Positions 16,793 through 24,793 of a DNA stretch of 44,699 nt are shown piece after piece. Each line of letters begins with the position of its first letter. Positions within the stretch are counted from its first letter, which is position 1. The stretch covers positions 1 to 44,699 of the forward strand of contig CAMJBH010000015.1 of the NCBI GenBank assembly GCA_946403855.1, in the 5' to 3' direction. Source of the DNA: an uncultured Bacteroidales bacterium. GTDB taxonomy: Bacteria; Bacteroidota; Bacteroidia; Bacteroidales; UBA932. A program made the translations under genes and the position numbers. The notes under the pieces are model-generated. The model worked only from the letters and a program-made list of their open reading frames with translations. It was not told the origin of the DNA and ran no database searches.

Positions 16793-16821
16793 TTGCATTA
16801 TAAAAATAATGTTTATATTTG
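16793..16821 (+). promoter_or_regulatory. Promoter of the trp leader and trpB2
   Basis: TTG (16793-16795), 18 bp, then TATATTTG (16814-16821). The leader-peptide ATG lies 7 nt downstream at 16829, so the leader is probably translated without a 5' UTR. Confidence 0.65.
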
Positions 16822-16828
16822 TGGTTGT

Positions 16829-16903
16829 ATGCGTTTGAGAGCAAACATATCGAACTCCAAATTCTGGTGGCGCCTGCAGGATATTTCCGGTCAGGCCCGT
16901 TAG
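16829..16903 (+). CDS. trpL: Tryptophan leader peptide (24 aa, tandem Trp codons)
   Basis: A 25-codon frame starting MRLRANIS, with two adjacent TGG codons at 16865-16870 (NSKFWWRLQ) and a TAG stop at 16901-16903. It lies between a TATATTTG promoter and a terminator-type hairpin, upstream of a tryptophan synthase gene. Tandem Trp codons in a tiny frame at this position are the hallmark of ribosome-mediated attenuation: scarce Trp-tRNA stalls the ribosome at the TGG pair and changes RNA folding downstream. Trp is rare in proteins, so a chance WW here is unlikely. Name given by analogy with enterobacterial trpL; there is no sequence homology. Confidence 0.8.
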   Translation: MRLRANISNSKFWWRLQDISGQAR

Positions 16904-16914
16904 TGCGTATATAC

Positions 16915-16979
16915 GTCCGGCAGTGTGCCGGACAATACATAATAGAGGCTGTCCGGAACTGGGCGGCCTCTTTTTTTTT
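16915..16979 (+). promoter_or_regulatory. Transcription attenuator (terminator/antiterminator) in the trpB2 leader
   Basis: Hairpin 1:2 is GTCCGGCA-GTG-TGCCGGAC (16915-16933), a perfect 8-bp stem. The terminator 3:4 has arms 16944-16954 (AGAGGCTGTCC) and 16961-16971 (GGGCGGCCTCT), 11 bp including G-U pairs, followed by a run of nine T to 16979. The alternative pairing 2:3 uses CCGGACA (16928-16934) with TGTCCGG (16950-16956), 7 bp, and would break the terminator. This is the 1-2-3-4 layout of a classical amino-acid attenuator. How stalling 45 nt upstream frees segment 2 is not obvious; a further stem, GCCTG (16872-16876) with CAGGC (16892-16896), overlaps the leader codons just after WW and may relay the signal. 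Confidence 0.8.
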
Positions 16980-17007
16980 GCAGTTAAACCAATTTAATCA
17001 TACAATT

Positions 17008-18372
17008 ATGAAACAGAAAAAATTCATCCTTCCGGAATCTGAGATTCCTACCCATTTCTTCAACATCCAGGCGGTCATGCCCAACAAGCCCATGCCGTTC
17101 CTGAATCCTGCCACCAAGCAGCCGTTGAAAAGCGAAGACCTCTACCCCATCTTCTGCAAGGCATGCGCCGACCAGGAACTCAACCAAACCGATGAATGGA
17201 TTCCCATCCCCGAGGAAGTGAGGCAGCAATATGCATCCTACCGCTGCACTCCCCTTGTGCGTGCATACGAACTGGAGGCCGCTCTGGGCACACCTGCGCA
17301 CATCTACTACAAAAACGAGAGCGTAAGCCCCGCCGGAAGCCACAAACTCAATTCTGCAATAGCCCAGGCATACTATGCCAAGGAGCAGGGCGTCACCAAC
17401 CTCACCACCGAGACCGGAGCAGGACAATGGGGAGGAGCTCTCAGCTACGCCACAAAGAAGTTCGGGATCGACTGCGCCGTGTATATGGTGAAGGTCAGCT
17501 ACGAGCAGAAGCCTTTCCGCCGCAGCATCATGCAGGCCTTCGGCGCTGCAGTGACCCCATCTCCTTCGATGTCAACACGTGCCGGTAAAGACATTCTGAC
17601 GGCAAATCCCAACGACCGCGGTTCGCTCGGATGTGCAATTTCCGAGGCCATTGAACTGGCTCTCTCCACCCCTAACTGCAAATACGCCCTGGGCTCCGTG
17701 CTCAACCATGTCTGCCTGCACCAGACCATCATAGGCCTGGAGGCCGAGAAGCAGATGGCCCTCGCAGGAGAATACCCCGACATTGTGATCGCATGCTTCG
17801 GCGGCGGCTCCAACTTCTCCGGACTTGCTTTCCCGTTCATGAGGCACAACATCCAGGAAGGCAAAAAGACCAGGTTCATTGCTGCAGAACCCTTCTCCTG
17901 CCCCAAGCTCACAAAGGGTAAATTCGAATACGATTTCGGCGACGAAGCCGGCATGACTCCCCTTCTGCCCATGTACACCCTGGGCCACACATTCAAGCCC
18001 GCATCGATCCATGCCGGCGGCCTGCGTTACCACGGAGCCGGAGTCATTCTCTCCCAGCTGATGAAGGACGGATTCATGGAAGCCGTTGACATTGAACAAC
18101 TTGACTCATTCAAAGCTGGTGTACTCTTCGCTCGCACCGAGGGTATAATCCCCGCTCCGGAGTCCTGCCACGCCATTGCAGCCACCATCAACGAGGCTCT
18201 CAAATGCAAAGAGACAGGAGAAGCCAAGACCATTCTTTTCAACCTTTCTGGTCACGGCATGGTGGACATGGCGGCATACGACAGCTACTTCTCCGGAGAA
18301 ATGCAAAACTACCACGTCTCCGAGGAAGAGCTGAGCCGCTTCATAGCCAGCGCAGACGCCCTCAACGATTAA
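17008..18372 (+). CDS. trpB: Tryptophan synthase beta-like protein, TrpB2 type
   Basis: A 454-aa PLP enzyme; ATG 17008 (MKQKKFILPESEIPTHFFN) is chosen because the upstream in-frame sequence is the attenuator. TrpB condenses indole and serine to tryptophan. Seen: SPAGSHKLNSAIAQAYYAKE with the PLP-binding Lys (~110), ETGAGQWGGALSYATKKFG (the QWG form typical of TrpB2; TrpB1 has QHG), and the phosphate-binding CFGGGSNFSG (~265). The length and extended N-terminus also fit TrpB2. No trpA is adjacent; TrpB2 often works on free indole or with other partners. The Trp attenuator just upstream argues for a real role in Trp supply. Its stop overlaps the stop of the convergent DAHP synthase on TTAA. Confidence 0.92.
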   Translation: MKQKKFILPESEIPTHFFNIQAVMPNKPMPFLNPATKQPLKSEDLYPIFCKACADQELNQTDEWIPIPEEVRQQYASYRCTPLVRAYELEAALGTPAHIYYKNESVSPAGSHKLNSAIAQAYYAKEQGVTNLTTETGAGQWGGALSYATKKFGIDCAVYMVKVSYEQKPFRRSIMQAFGAAVTPSPSMSTRAGKDILTANPNDRGSLGCAISEAIELALSTPNCKYALGSVLNHVCLHQTIIGLEAEKQMALAGEYPDIVIACFGGGSNFSGLAFPFMRHNIQEGKKTRFIAAEPFSCPKLTKGKFEYDFGDEAGMTPLLPMYTLGHTFKPASIHAGGLRYHGAGVILSQLMKDGFMEAVDIEQLDSFKAGVLFARTEGIIPAPESCHAIAATINEALKCKETGEAKTILFNLSGHGMVDMAAYDSYFSGEMQNYHVSEEELSRFIASADALND

Positions 18373-19397
18373 AGGAGATCGGCAAGATCGAGGATAAGAC
18401 GTTCGGTCTTTTCCCAGCCAAGACAAGGGTCGGTGATAGAACAGCCATAGCGGTTCTCACCGGCCTTTTGCGATCCGTCCTCTATGTATGACTCGATCAT
18501 GAGTCCCTTGACCAAACGGGCGATTTCGTCTGAGTGCCTGGCGCTGTGCAGGACCTCTTTGGCTATACGTCCTTGCTCAAAATAGCGTTTCCCGGAATTA
18601 GAGTGATTGCAGTCCACGATCACGGCTGGATTCTTATAGTCGCCGGCTGCATACAGGTCTGCCAGACGTCTCAGGTCTTCGTAATGGTAATTGGGATGGC
18701 TGGTGCCGTGGCTGTCCACATAGCCCCTGAGGATAGTGTGGGCATAGGGATTCCCGCTGCTCTCGACATCCCAGTTGCGATATACGAAGGAATGTCCGTG
18801 CTGGGCCGCAGACACCGAATTCATCATCACCGAAAGGTCGCCTCCGGTGGGGTTTTTCATGCCCACAGGTATATCCAGGCCGCTTGCCACGAGCCTGTGC
18901 TGCTGATTCTCCACGCTTCTTGCCCCCACGGCCACATACGAAAGCAGGTCGGACAGGAACTGATGATTCTCGGGATACAACATTTCGTCGGCACAGGAAA
19001 AGCCGGTCTGCTCCAGTGCATGGAGATGCAGGCGCCTTATGGACACCAGGCCCTTGAACAAATCAGGGTCGGCAATGGGGTCGGGCTGATGAAGCATGCC
19101 CTTGTAGCCTGCCCCGGTGGTGCGCGGCTTGTTGGTATATATGCGCGGCACTATCACTATTTTGTCGGCCACTTTGTCCTGTAGCGGGCGAAGCCTGGAG
19201 ATATAATCCAGCACGGCATCTTCCCTGTCGGCAGAGCAAGGCCCCACCACCAGAAGAAACTTCGACGAGGTGCCGTCGATGACCGCCTTTATCTCACTGT
19301 CGTTCTGAGCTTTGCGCTGGGCGGCAGCTTCGCTCACCCCATACATTCGTTTTAATTCCTGCGGACTGAAAAGTTCGCGGTTGAATCGCATATTCAT
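18369..19397 (-). CDS. aroF: 3-deoxy-7-phosphoheptulonate (DAHP) synthase, AroFGH class
   Basis: 342 aa from ATG 19397 (MNMRFNREL; a second ATG lies at 19391). It condenses phosphoenolpyruvate and erythrose-4-phosphate, the first step of the shikimate pathway. Type I alpha signatures: LLVVGPCSADREDAVLDY, RIYTNKPRTTGAGYKGML, GMKNPTGGDLSVMMNSV, and VIVDCNHSNSGKRYFEQ near the C-terminus with metal and substrate residues. Paralogue identity (AroF, G or H, i.e. which amino acid inhibits it) cannot be decided, so the symbol is provisional. It is the last gene of the leftward aromatic operon, 7 bp after tyrA. There is no terminator before the convergent trpB2; the two stop codons overlap. Confidence 0.9.
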   Translation of the reverse strand: MNMRFNRELFSPQELKRMYGVSEAAAQRKAQNDSEIKAVIDGTSSKFLLVVGPCSADREDAVLDYISRLRPLQDKVADKIVIVPRIYTNKPRTTGAGYKGMLHQPDPIADPDLFKGLVSIRRLHLHALEQTGFSCADEMLYPENHQFLSDLLSYVAVGARSVENQQHRLVASGLDIPVGMKNPTGGDLSVMMNSVSAAQHGHSFVYRNWDVESSGNPYAHTILRGYVDSHGTSHPNYHYEDLRRLADLYAAGDYKNPAVIVDCNHSNSGKRYFEQGRIAKEVLHSARHSDEIARLVKGLMIESYIEDGSQKAGENRYGCSITDPCLGWEKTERLILDLADLL

Positions 19398-19404
19398 AAT
19401 TCGT

Positions 19405-20256
19405 TCATTTATCAAACAACGCCCTGCGGGAAGTGGACAGCTTCATGAGTTCGCGCAACTTTTCAACATCCCCGCATGCCACTGCATCACGTATGCCGAG
19501 CATTTGAGACACAAAAATATCTATCTGATTCACAAGCACATCGCTATTGAGCAAGAAGAGCTCGCTCCACATGTCTTCATTGATTCGGGCGATGCGTGTA
19601 AGGTCGCGGAAAGAGTCCCCGCTGTAGGCGGACATATGTTCCACATCGCGGCATGTCATCAGCGCAACTGCTATACAGTGCGTCAGCTGGCTCAGGAATC
19701 CGATCATTTCGTCGTGCCGCTCCGGAGACAGACGGGATATACGCGCAAAGCCCAGAACCCGCCCCAGTTCTTCAATGTCGGCAATGGCCGCCGGAGTATT
19801 GGCGTCGGTGGGCGTCACTATATAATTGGCGCCACGGAAGATGCTGCAGTCGGCATTACGCACGCCATAGACCTCGCGCCCCGCCATGGGATGCGCTCCC
19901 ACGAATTCCAGGTCGCTCCGGAGCATGGCCTGCACCTTATAAACGACGCAGGATTTGACTCCAGTCACATCTGTCAGCAACGCTCCCTGCTTAAGAAGGC
20001 CCTGATTTGTCTCCAGCCACTTAAGCAGCACATTGGGATAGAGAGCGAAGACCACAAGATCATAGCCTCCTACAGACTCTGCGGACACTTCGGTACTTCC
20101 GGTATCTATGAAGCCATGCGAGAGCGCATAATCGATACTGCTCTGCGAACGGGTGACGGCACCGACATAGAAGCCCTCACGCTTAAGGGCCTGAGCATAA
20201 CTGCCGCCTATGAGTCCAAGGCCGACTATGAGTATCTTCTTATCTTTATTCAACAT
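19405..20256 (-). CDS. tyrA: Prephenate dehydrogenase
   Basis: A 283-aa monofunctional enzyme of tyrosine synthesis that oxidatively decarboxylates prephenate to 4-hydroxyphenylpyruvate with NAD(P). The Rossmann start KKILIVGLGLIGGSYAQALK, the segment FVGAHPMAGREVYGV with the catalytic His, and the helical C-terminal dimer domain (SQLTHCIAVALM, SFRDLTRIARINEDMW) are clear. There is no chorismate mutase domain (that is in pheA of this operon) and no C-terminal ACT domain. It overlaps the 3' end of aroEK by 11 nt. Confidence 0.93.
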   Translation of the reverse strand: MLNKDKKILIVGLGLIGGSYAQALKREGFYVGAVTRSQSSIDYALSHGFIDTGSTEVSAESVGGYDLVVFALYPNVLLKWLETNQGLLKQGALLTDVTGVKSCVVYKVQAMLRSDLEFVGAHPMAGREVYGVRNADCSIFRGANYIVTPTDANTPAAIADIEELGRVLGFARISRLSPERHDEMIGFLSQLTHCIAVALMTCRDVEHMSAYSGDSFRDLTRIARINEDMWSELFLLNSDVLVNQIDIFVSQMLGIRDAVACGDVEKLRELMKLSTSRRALFDK

Positions 20257-21484
20257 AATCCAGTAATTGAGAAACGGCCTGCTCGAGCGTGGTATTATTC
20301 TCCACCGTCACTTCTGCGGCAGCCGAATATATCGGCATGCGCTTTTCGTAGAGCGAGCGCAGGGCCGCGCGGTCCGGAGCCAAGGGACGGCCGGTTCCCG
20401 GATCCAGAAGCTCCAGATCCCGTTTGAGGAAACAGATGAGCCCGTTGTGGCGCAGCATACGCACGTTTCCGGCATTGAGCACTGAACCGCCGCCAGTGGC
20501 TATTATCAAGCCCTGCTCGGCCGACACGGACTCAATGGCAATGCTCTCACGCTTACGGAACCCTTTCTCCCCTTCCAGGGCGAATATATCGGGAATCTCC
20601 ATGCCCGCCTGCAGCGAAGTTATGTCATCAATATCCACAAAACGGCGTCCGGTCTTGTCGGCCAGAGCCTTTCCCACAGCAGACTTGCCGCTGGAAGGCA
20701 TACCGCAGAGCACTATATTGCGTTTTGACTTCAGGAGATGCTCATATTCCCTGTCTATTACTTCGTCGGGGATGGCTTCTCCCGTGAAAAGTTCTCTCGC
20801 CTTAACCGCCTGGGCAACAAGCATCATGAGGCCTCCTGCGGAACAGATGTCCTCGGCATCGAGCACAAGGGATGTACGCAGCGGATTATATATACAGTCG
20901 AGAACGGCCCGCAGCTGCATGCGGGGCATTAATTCTGCCAAGTTTATCGGAGCATCCTGCCAATTCGGAAACATGCCCACAGGGGTGGCATTCACTATAA
21001 TGTTGCAGCCGTCGAAGGTTGCCGGATCGTTTATGGGGAACTGCCCTTCGGAGCGGGGCGTGCGCACTGCGTTCACGACCGAAGCCGCGCCCATTTTCAT
21101 GGAGGCTGCCCTCACGCCCTTGGCGGCGCCGCCTGCGCCGAGTATCACGACCCGGGCTCCGGAGAAATCGGCGCCGGCGAGCCTGGACAGGGCTATAAAC
21201 CCATCATAGTCAGTGTTATAGCCATACAGCTTCCCTCCCCTGTTCACTATCGTGTTCACGGCTCCCGCTCCGGCTGCAGACTCTCCGAGTTCATCCAGAT
21301 GAGGCATTACGGCCTGTTTGTACGGGATGGTGACATTGATGCCGGAGAAGTCGCGCCGCTCCAGAAAAGCAGCCAGCTCGTCTGGGCGCAACTCGCAGAG
21401 ATCATATGAATCGTCCGAAAGCCGCTCATGTATAAACTTGGAAAAACTATGTCCCAAGTGCTCACCTATAAGTCCGTACTGCAT
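20246..21484 (-). CDS. aroEK: Shikimate dehydrogenase - shikimate kinase fusion
   Basis: A 412-aa bifunctional protein. Residues ~1-245 are AroE: the shikimate-binding LGHSFSKFIHERL, NVTIPYKQAVMPHLDELG with the catalytic Lys, YGYNTDYDGF, and a Rossmann VVILGAGGAAKGVRAA. Residues ~255-412 are AroK: Walker A CGMPSSGKSAVGKALA, the shikimate-binding VDIDDIT region, IATGGGSVL and a lid with GTGRPLAPD. The two catalyse steps 4 and 5 of the shikimate pathway, so fusion may channel shikimate. AroE and AroK are separate proteins in most bacteria. It begins 1 bp after the aroC stop and overlaps tyrA. The symbol aroEK is descriptive. Confidence 0.92.
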   Translation of the reverse strand: MQYGLIGEHLGHSFSKFIHERLSDDSYDLCELRPDELAAFLERRDFSGINVTIPYKQAVMPHLDELGESAAGAGAVNTIVNRGGKLYGYNTDYDGFIALSRLAGADFSGARVVILGAGGAAKGVRAASMKMGAASVVNAVRTPRSEGQFPINDPATFDGCNIIVNATPVGMFPNWQDAPINLAELMPRMQLRAVLDCIYNPLRTSLVLDAEDICSAGGLMMLVAQAVKARELFTGEAIPDEVIDREYEHLLKSKRNIVLCGMPSSGKSAVGKALADKTGRRFVDIDDITSLQAGMEIPDIFALEGEKGFRKRESIAIESVSAEQGLIIATGGGSVLNAGNVRMLRHNGLICFLKRDLELLDPGTGRPLAPDRAALRSLYEKRMPIYSAAAEVTVENNTTLEQAVSQLLDYVE

Positions 21485-21485
21485 T

Positions 21486-22577
21486 TTATTTCAGATAATC
21501 GGTTCCGAAACGCAAGGCCAGCACGTCGCACAGTACCACAGCCACCAAGCTGCTCACCACTATGCTCACGCGCCGGACAATTGCCGGATCGTGGCGTCCC
21601 TTGATGGACAGTTCCGCACTACGGCCGCTGGAAAGGTCCACGGAGTCCTGGACTTTGCCGATAGACGGCGTAGGCTTGACCACGGCATTGAAAATCAAAG
21701 GCATGCCGTTGGAAATACCGCCGTTTATGCCTCCGCTCCTGTTTGTTTTGGTGGCCACGTGCCCGTCGCAGATGCAGAATGCATCGTTTGCCTCCGAGCC
21801 GCGCATGCCGGCCAGCGAAAAGCCGGCGCCGAATTCCACGCCCTTGATGCCGCCGATGGAGAACAAGGCATTGGAGAGCACTCCCTCCACCGATCCGAAC
21901 CATGGCTCGCCCACTCCGGCCGGGAAACCGCATACGGCAGTCTGGATTATTCCTCCCACCGAATCCTGTTCCGCCTTGGCTGCCAGAATCTTAGCCTCCA
22001 TGGCTTCGCGCACGTCGGAGATGACCGGGAAGTCCATTCTCTTGACTTTCTCTATCTGGGCGGACGGGTCTATGTCACTGAAAGGCAGGTCACGGACGCC
22101 TGCGCACTCCAGAATATGGGTTCCGACGGTTATGCCTTTGCGTTCGAGAGCGCTTAGGGCTATGGCTCCTGCAGCCACGATGCAGGCAGTGATGCGCCCG
22201 CTGAAATGGCCGCCGCCCCGAGGATCTTCAAATCCGCCGTACTTGACATGCGCTGCGTAATCGGCATGGGACGGACGGGGGATGCTTGCCATGGCCTCAT
22301 AATCGGCGCTCCGGACATCTTCGTTCGGTATCAGAATGGTGATGGGGGCTCCTGTCGTGACTCCTCCGGCCACCCCGCTCACGATGCTGAAGCGGTCTTG
22401 TTCACGTCTTGCCGTATCCGCAGGACCTCCCGGACGGCGGAGCGACAGTTGCGATGCGATGAATGCTTCATCGACAGGGATGCCGGGGGCCATGCCGTCG
22501 AGTATGGCGCAAAGCATGGCGCCGTGGGATTCTCCGGCAAGGGTAAGAATGACGCTGGTACCTATGCTATTTTTCAT
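21486..22577 (-). CDS. aroC: Chorismate synthase
   Basis: A 363-aa enzyme that converts 5-enolpyruvylshikimate-3-phosphate to chorismate and needs reduced FMN. Signatures: TLAGESHGAMLCAILDGMAPG with the first catalytic His, RRPGGPADTARREQDRFSI, RPSHADYAAHVKYGGFEDPRGG, and FSGRITACIVAAGAIA with the active-site Arg. There is no fused flavin reductase domain, so an external electron source is required; the rubredoxin that opens this operon is a candidate donor. It overlaps the aroB 3' end by 11 nt. The EPSP synthase gene aroA is not in the window. Confidence 0.95.
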   Translation of the reverse strand: MKNSIGTSVILTLAGESHGAMLCAILDGMAPGIPVDEAFIASQLSLRRPGGPADTARREQDRFSIVSGVAGGVTTGAPITILIPNEDVRSADYEAMASIPRPSHADYAAHVKYGGFEDPRGGGHFSGRITACIVAAGAIALSALERKGITVGTHILECAGVRDLPFSDIDPSAQIEKVKRMDFPVISDVREAMEAKILAAKAEQDSVGGIIQTAVCGFPAGVGEPWFGSVEGVLSNALFSIGGIKGVEFGAGFSLAGMRGSEANDAFCICDGHVATKTNRSGGINGGISNGMPLIFNAVVKPTPSIGKVQDSVDLSSGRSAELSIKGRHDPAIVRRVSIVVSSLVAVVLCDVLALRFGTDYLK

Positions 22578-23694
22578 TTTTGCGGTTGTTTATGAGTGTA
22601 AAGAGCTGTGTATCATCAAGATTACGGAACGAATAGGAGCCGATCGCATCTACCCACACTATTTTGGTGCCAGCTTCGCCGCGCTTTTTGTCCTTCAGGG
22701 CAAGGCGCATGAGGTCCTGGGGGTCGAAGGGATCGGAAACGGGGAGTCCGTATTTCAGCAAAAGTTTCTCTATCCGCTCTCTGGCTTCACCTTCCGACGT
22801 ATAGGTCATTCCAATGGCCACTCCCTCGCCGTGAAAGTACCCGGCGCCCTTAGGCCGGAGGGGGGCCATGGACGTAGCCACCCTCGGCTCCGTAAGAGGG
22901 AGGGGCCCTTCAGGGAGGGGTCGCGAAGCGACGCCATGGCCCTCCTCCGGCCTAAGGGCGCCTGCAGCTTCGACGGCATGGCCGATGGTGTGGCCGAAAT
23001 TGAGCACGGCACGAAGCCCCTTCTCCGAAGGATCCTGCGCCACCACATCGAGCTTAAGCTTGAGCGCCCTGTAGATGACCTCTGGCAGCAGCGGATGAAC
23101 ATCGTCGGTCGATTCAAGCAGCTCGAACAGAGATGCGTCCAGAGTCGCCGCCATCTTTATCACTTCCGCCATGCCCTCGGCAAACAGCCGCGGGCTCAAA
23201 GTCTCCAGCACGGAGGTATCGGCAATCACTCCCGAAGGATGGTGGAAAGCACCGACTATATTCTTGATACCGTGGAAATTAACCGCAGTTTTACCGCCCA
23301 CGGAAGAGTCCACCTGCGAAAGCAGCGTCGTGGGCACGTTGTAGTAATCTATGCCGCGCTGCCAGCAAGCCGCCGCAAAGCCCGACACATCGCCTACGAC
23401 TCCCCCGCCCACAGCCACTATTGCATCTTTCCGGGTAAATCCTGCCCGGAGAAGCTCGTCGAATATTCTCTCCAGCGTCGCTATACTCTTCGACCCTTCA
23501 CCCTGCGGCAGCACCAGCAGATAAGGCTCCCGGCACTGGCGCAGCACGGTGGCAGCATACTCTTCGGGCACGCCTTCATCGGTTATTACCAACACTTTGC
23601 GCTCCAGGTCGAACAAACGCCCGGCCTGGGAAAGCAAACCGCTGCCCACGGAGATGTCGTAGCGAACACCTGATGAATCGAAGCGGAGAGTCAT
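22567..23694 (-). CDS. aroB: 3-dehydroquinate synthase carrying a 40-residue in-frame insertion
   Basis: A 375-aa enzyme that converts DAHP to 3-dehydroquinate using NAD and a divalent metal. Seen: LPQGEGSKSIATLERIFDEL, AVGGGVVGDVSGFAAACWQRG, VPTTLLSQVDSSVGGKTAVN, FHHPSGVIAD, LNFGHTIGHAVEA with metal-binding His, then FHGEGVAIGM with another. Between those last two segments sits a 40-residue Pro/Arg-rich insertion (from GALRPEEGHG to PLRPKGA) encoded exactly by the 120-bp palindromic element at 22843-22962. Removing it leaves HAVEAA-GYFHGEGVAIGM, matching normal AroB spacing. The insertion is close to metal ligands but at a surface loop in known structures; since no other aroB is visible I infer it is tolerated. 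Confidence 0.93.
   Translation of the reverse strand: MTLRFDSSGVRYDISVGSGLLSQAGRLFDLERKVLVITDEGVPEEYAATVLRQCREPYLLVLPQGEGSKSIATLERIFDELLRAGFTRKDAIVAVGGGVVGDVSGFAAACWQRGIDYYNVPTTLLSQVDSSVGGKTAVNFHGIKNIVGAFHHPSGVIADTSVLETLSPRLFAEGMAEVIKMAATLDASLFELLESTDDVHPLLPEVIYRALKLKLDVVAQDPSEKGLRAVLNFGHTIGHAVEAAGALRPEEGHGVASRPLPEGPLPLTEPRVATSMAPLRPKGAGYFHGEGVAIGMTYTSEGEARERIEKLLLKYGLPVSDPFDPQDLMRLALKDKKRGEAGTKIVWVDAIGSYSFRNLDDTQLFTLINNRKNEK
22843..22962. repeat. 120-bp palindromic element inserted in frame inside aroB
   Basis: Arms 22843-22871 and 22934-22962 are 29-bp inverted repeats (GGCGCCCTTAGGCCGGAGG...CCATGG) with one mismatch. The 62-bp core on the minus strand, CGTCGCTTCGCGACCCCTCC to GCCGAGGGTGGC, matches the intergenic element at 12713-12832 at nearly every position apart from one small hairpin loop. 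It contains no stop in the aroB frame, and its length is exactly 40 codons. It behaves like a protein-coding palindromic element comparable in idea to Rickettsia RPEs, with no sequence relation claimed. Confidence 0.88.
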
Positions 23695-23698
23695 AAGA

Positions 23699-24793
23699 CT
23701 ATACTTTCAGGCTGTGATAAGAACCCACCATACGAAGCCGGTCACACACCGTGCTCAACTGGCGGAGCAAGTCTTGGCCGTTGTCGGTGCCCACGCAGCC
23801 CTCAAGTTCGGCAAAGAAATAATGGTTCCATAGCGGACCGGCAACCGGGCGGCTGTGGAGGCTGCTCATGTTGAATCCGTGCGAACCAATGATATTCAAG
23901 ATTTTGGCAAGGGCGCCGGCCTCGTTGCGGACAGTGAACACAAGCACGAAATGCTCGCCGGAGGTCCGAGGAAGAGAAGCCTTGTTCAAAGCCCTCGAGA
24001 ACACTCCGAAGCGGGTGGTATTCATGATGGAAGAGTTGATGTTGGACTCGAGGATCTCGAGGCCGTACATCTGAGCCGTATCCCTGGACGCGATGGCAGC
24101 AAGGGAACTGTCTCCCGATTCCGCCACGAACTTGGCAGCTTCGGCGGTGTTGGAGCACTCCCTCACCTCGAAGCCGCGGGCGCTGATGAACTTGGCGCAT
24201 TGGGCCAGGGCCTGCGGATGGCTGATGACTGTACGTATCTGGCTTGCGCTCACCCCCGGAAGGGCCAGAAGGTTCTGGGACACGTCCATTTCCAGCATCA
24301 GGTTGATGTACAGGCTGCCGCTGAACGTCAGGTCCATGACACCGCCCACATCGCCGGCAAAGCTGTTCTCTACAGGCAAGATAGCGGTGTCCGCCTCCCC
24401 TGTCTCACAGGCCTTGTAGGCACTCTCGAAATCGGGATAGGACTTAATCTCGGCCTGCGGGAAGGCGTGCCTTGCCGCTATATGGGCAAAGGCTCCCGGC
24501 ACTCCGCAATAAGCGATTTTCATCCCGTCCATCAAACGGCCCTGATAGAGCTTGGAAATCTTCATCAAGTCCCTCAAGAAGAGCACATAGTACTCCTGTA
24601 TGGCGGGGTCGGAGATATAGCCTATGTTGTTGGCTATTACGCGCGCCTCCTGGGCTGCGTCCAGAATGGGCAGCCCGTTGCCTTTTTTGTAATCTAAAAT
24701 TCTGCCGGCCAGACGCATCCTCTTTTCGAAGAGCGAGGCAATCTCCTTATCTACGCTGCCTATCTCCAGCCTGGCCTGTTCCAAATCATTCAT
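23699..24793 (-). CDS. pheA: Bifunctional chorismate mutase / prephenate dehydratase
   Basis: A 364-aa P-protein of phenylalanine synthesis. Residues ~1-85 are an AroQ-type chorismate mutase ([37 protein letters not shown]); ~92-270 are prephenate dehydratase ([35 protein letters not shown], the catalytic [10 protein letters not shown]); ~278-360 are an ACT domain ([19 protein letters not shown], then [11 protein letters not shown]), which in the family binds phenylalanine for feedback inhibition. The ESRP motif appears here as HSRP. The start ATG overlaps the rubredoxin stop by 8 nt, and aroB follows after 4 bp. No attenuator is seen in this operon. Confidence 0.94.
   Translation of the reverse strand: MNDLEQARLEIGSVDKEIASLFEKRMRLAGRILDYKKGNGLPILDAAQEARVIANNIGYISDPAIQEYYVLFLRDLMKISKLYQGRLMDGMKIAYCGVPGAFAHIAARHAFPQAEIKSYPDFESAYKACETGEADTAILPVENSFAGDVGGVMDLTFSGSLYINLMLEMDVSQNLLALPGVSASQIRTVISHPQALAQCAKFISARGFEVRECSNTAEAAKFVAESGDSSLAAIASRDTAQMYGLEILESNINSSIMNTTRFGVFSRALNKASLPRTSGEHFVLVFTVRNEAGALAKILNIIGSHGFNMSSLHSRPVAGPLWNHYFFAELEGCVGTDNGQDLLRQLSTVCDRLRMVGSYHSLKV

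Noticed and set aside
16829..16979. T-box or metabolite riboswitch upstream of trpB2
   Set aside because: No T-box sequence or known aptamer core seen; tandem Trp codons in a short frame explain the leader better.
16819..17007. Extension of TrpB2 to an upstream start giving 517 aa
   Set aside because: The segment contains the attenuator hairpins and T-run; TrpB2 homology starts at ATG 17008.
22336..23673. 445-aa plus-strand frame opposite aroC and aroB
   Set aside because: Shadow of two overlapping, well-conserved genes; no protein motifs.
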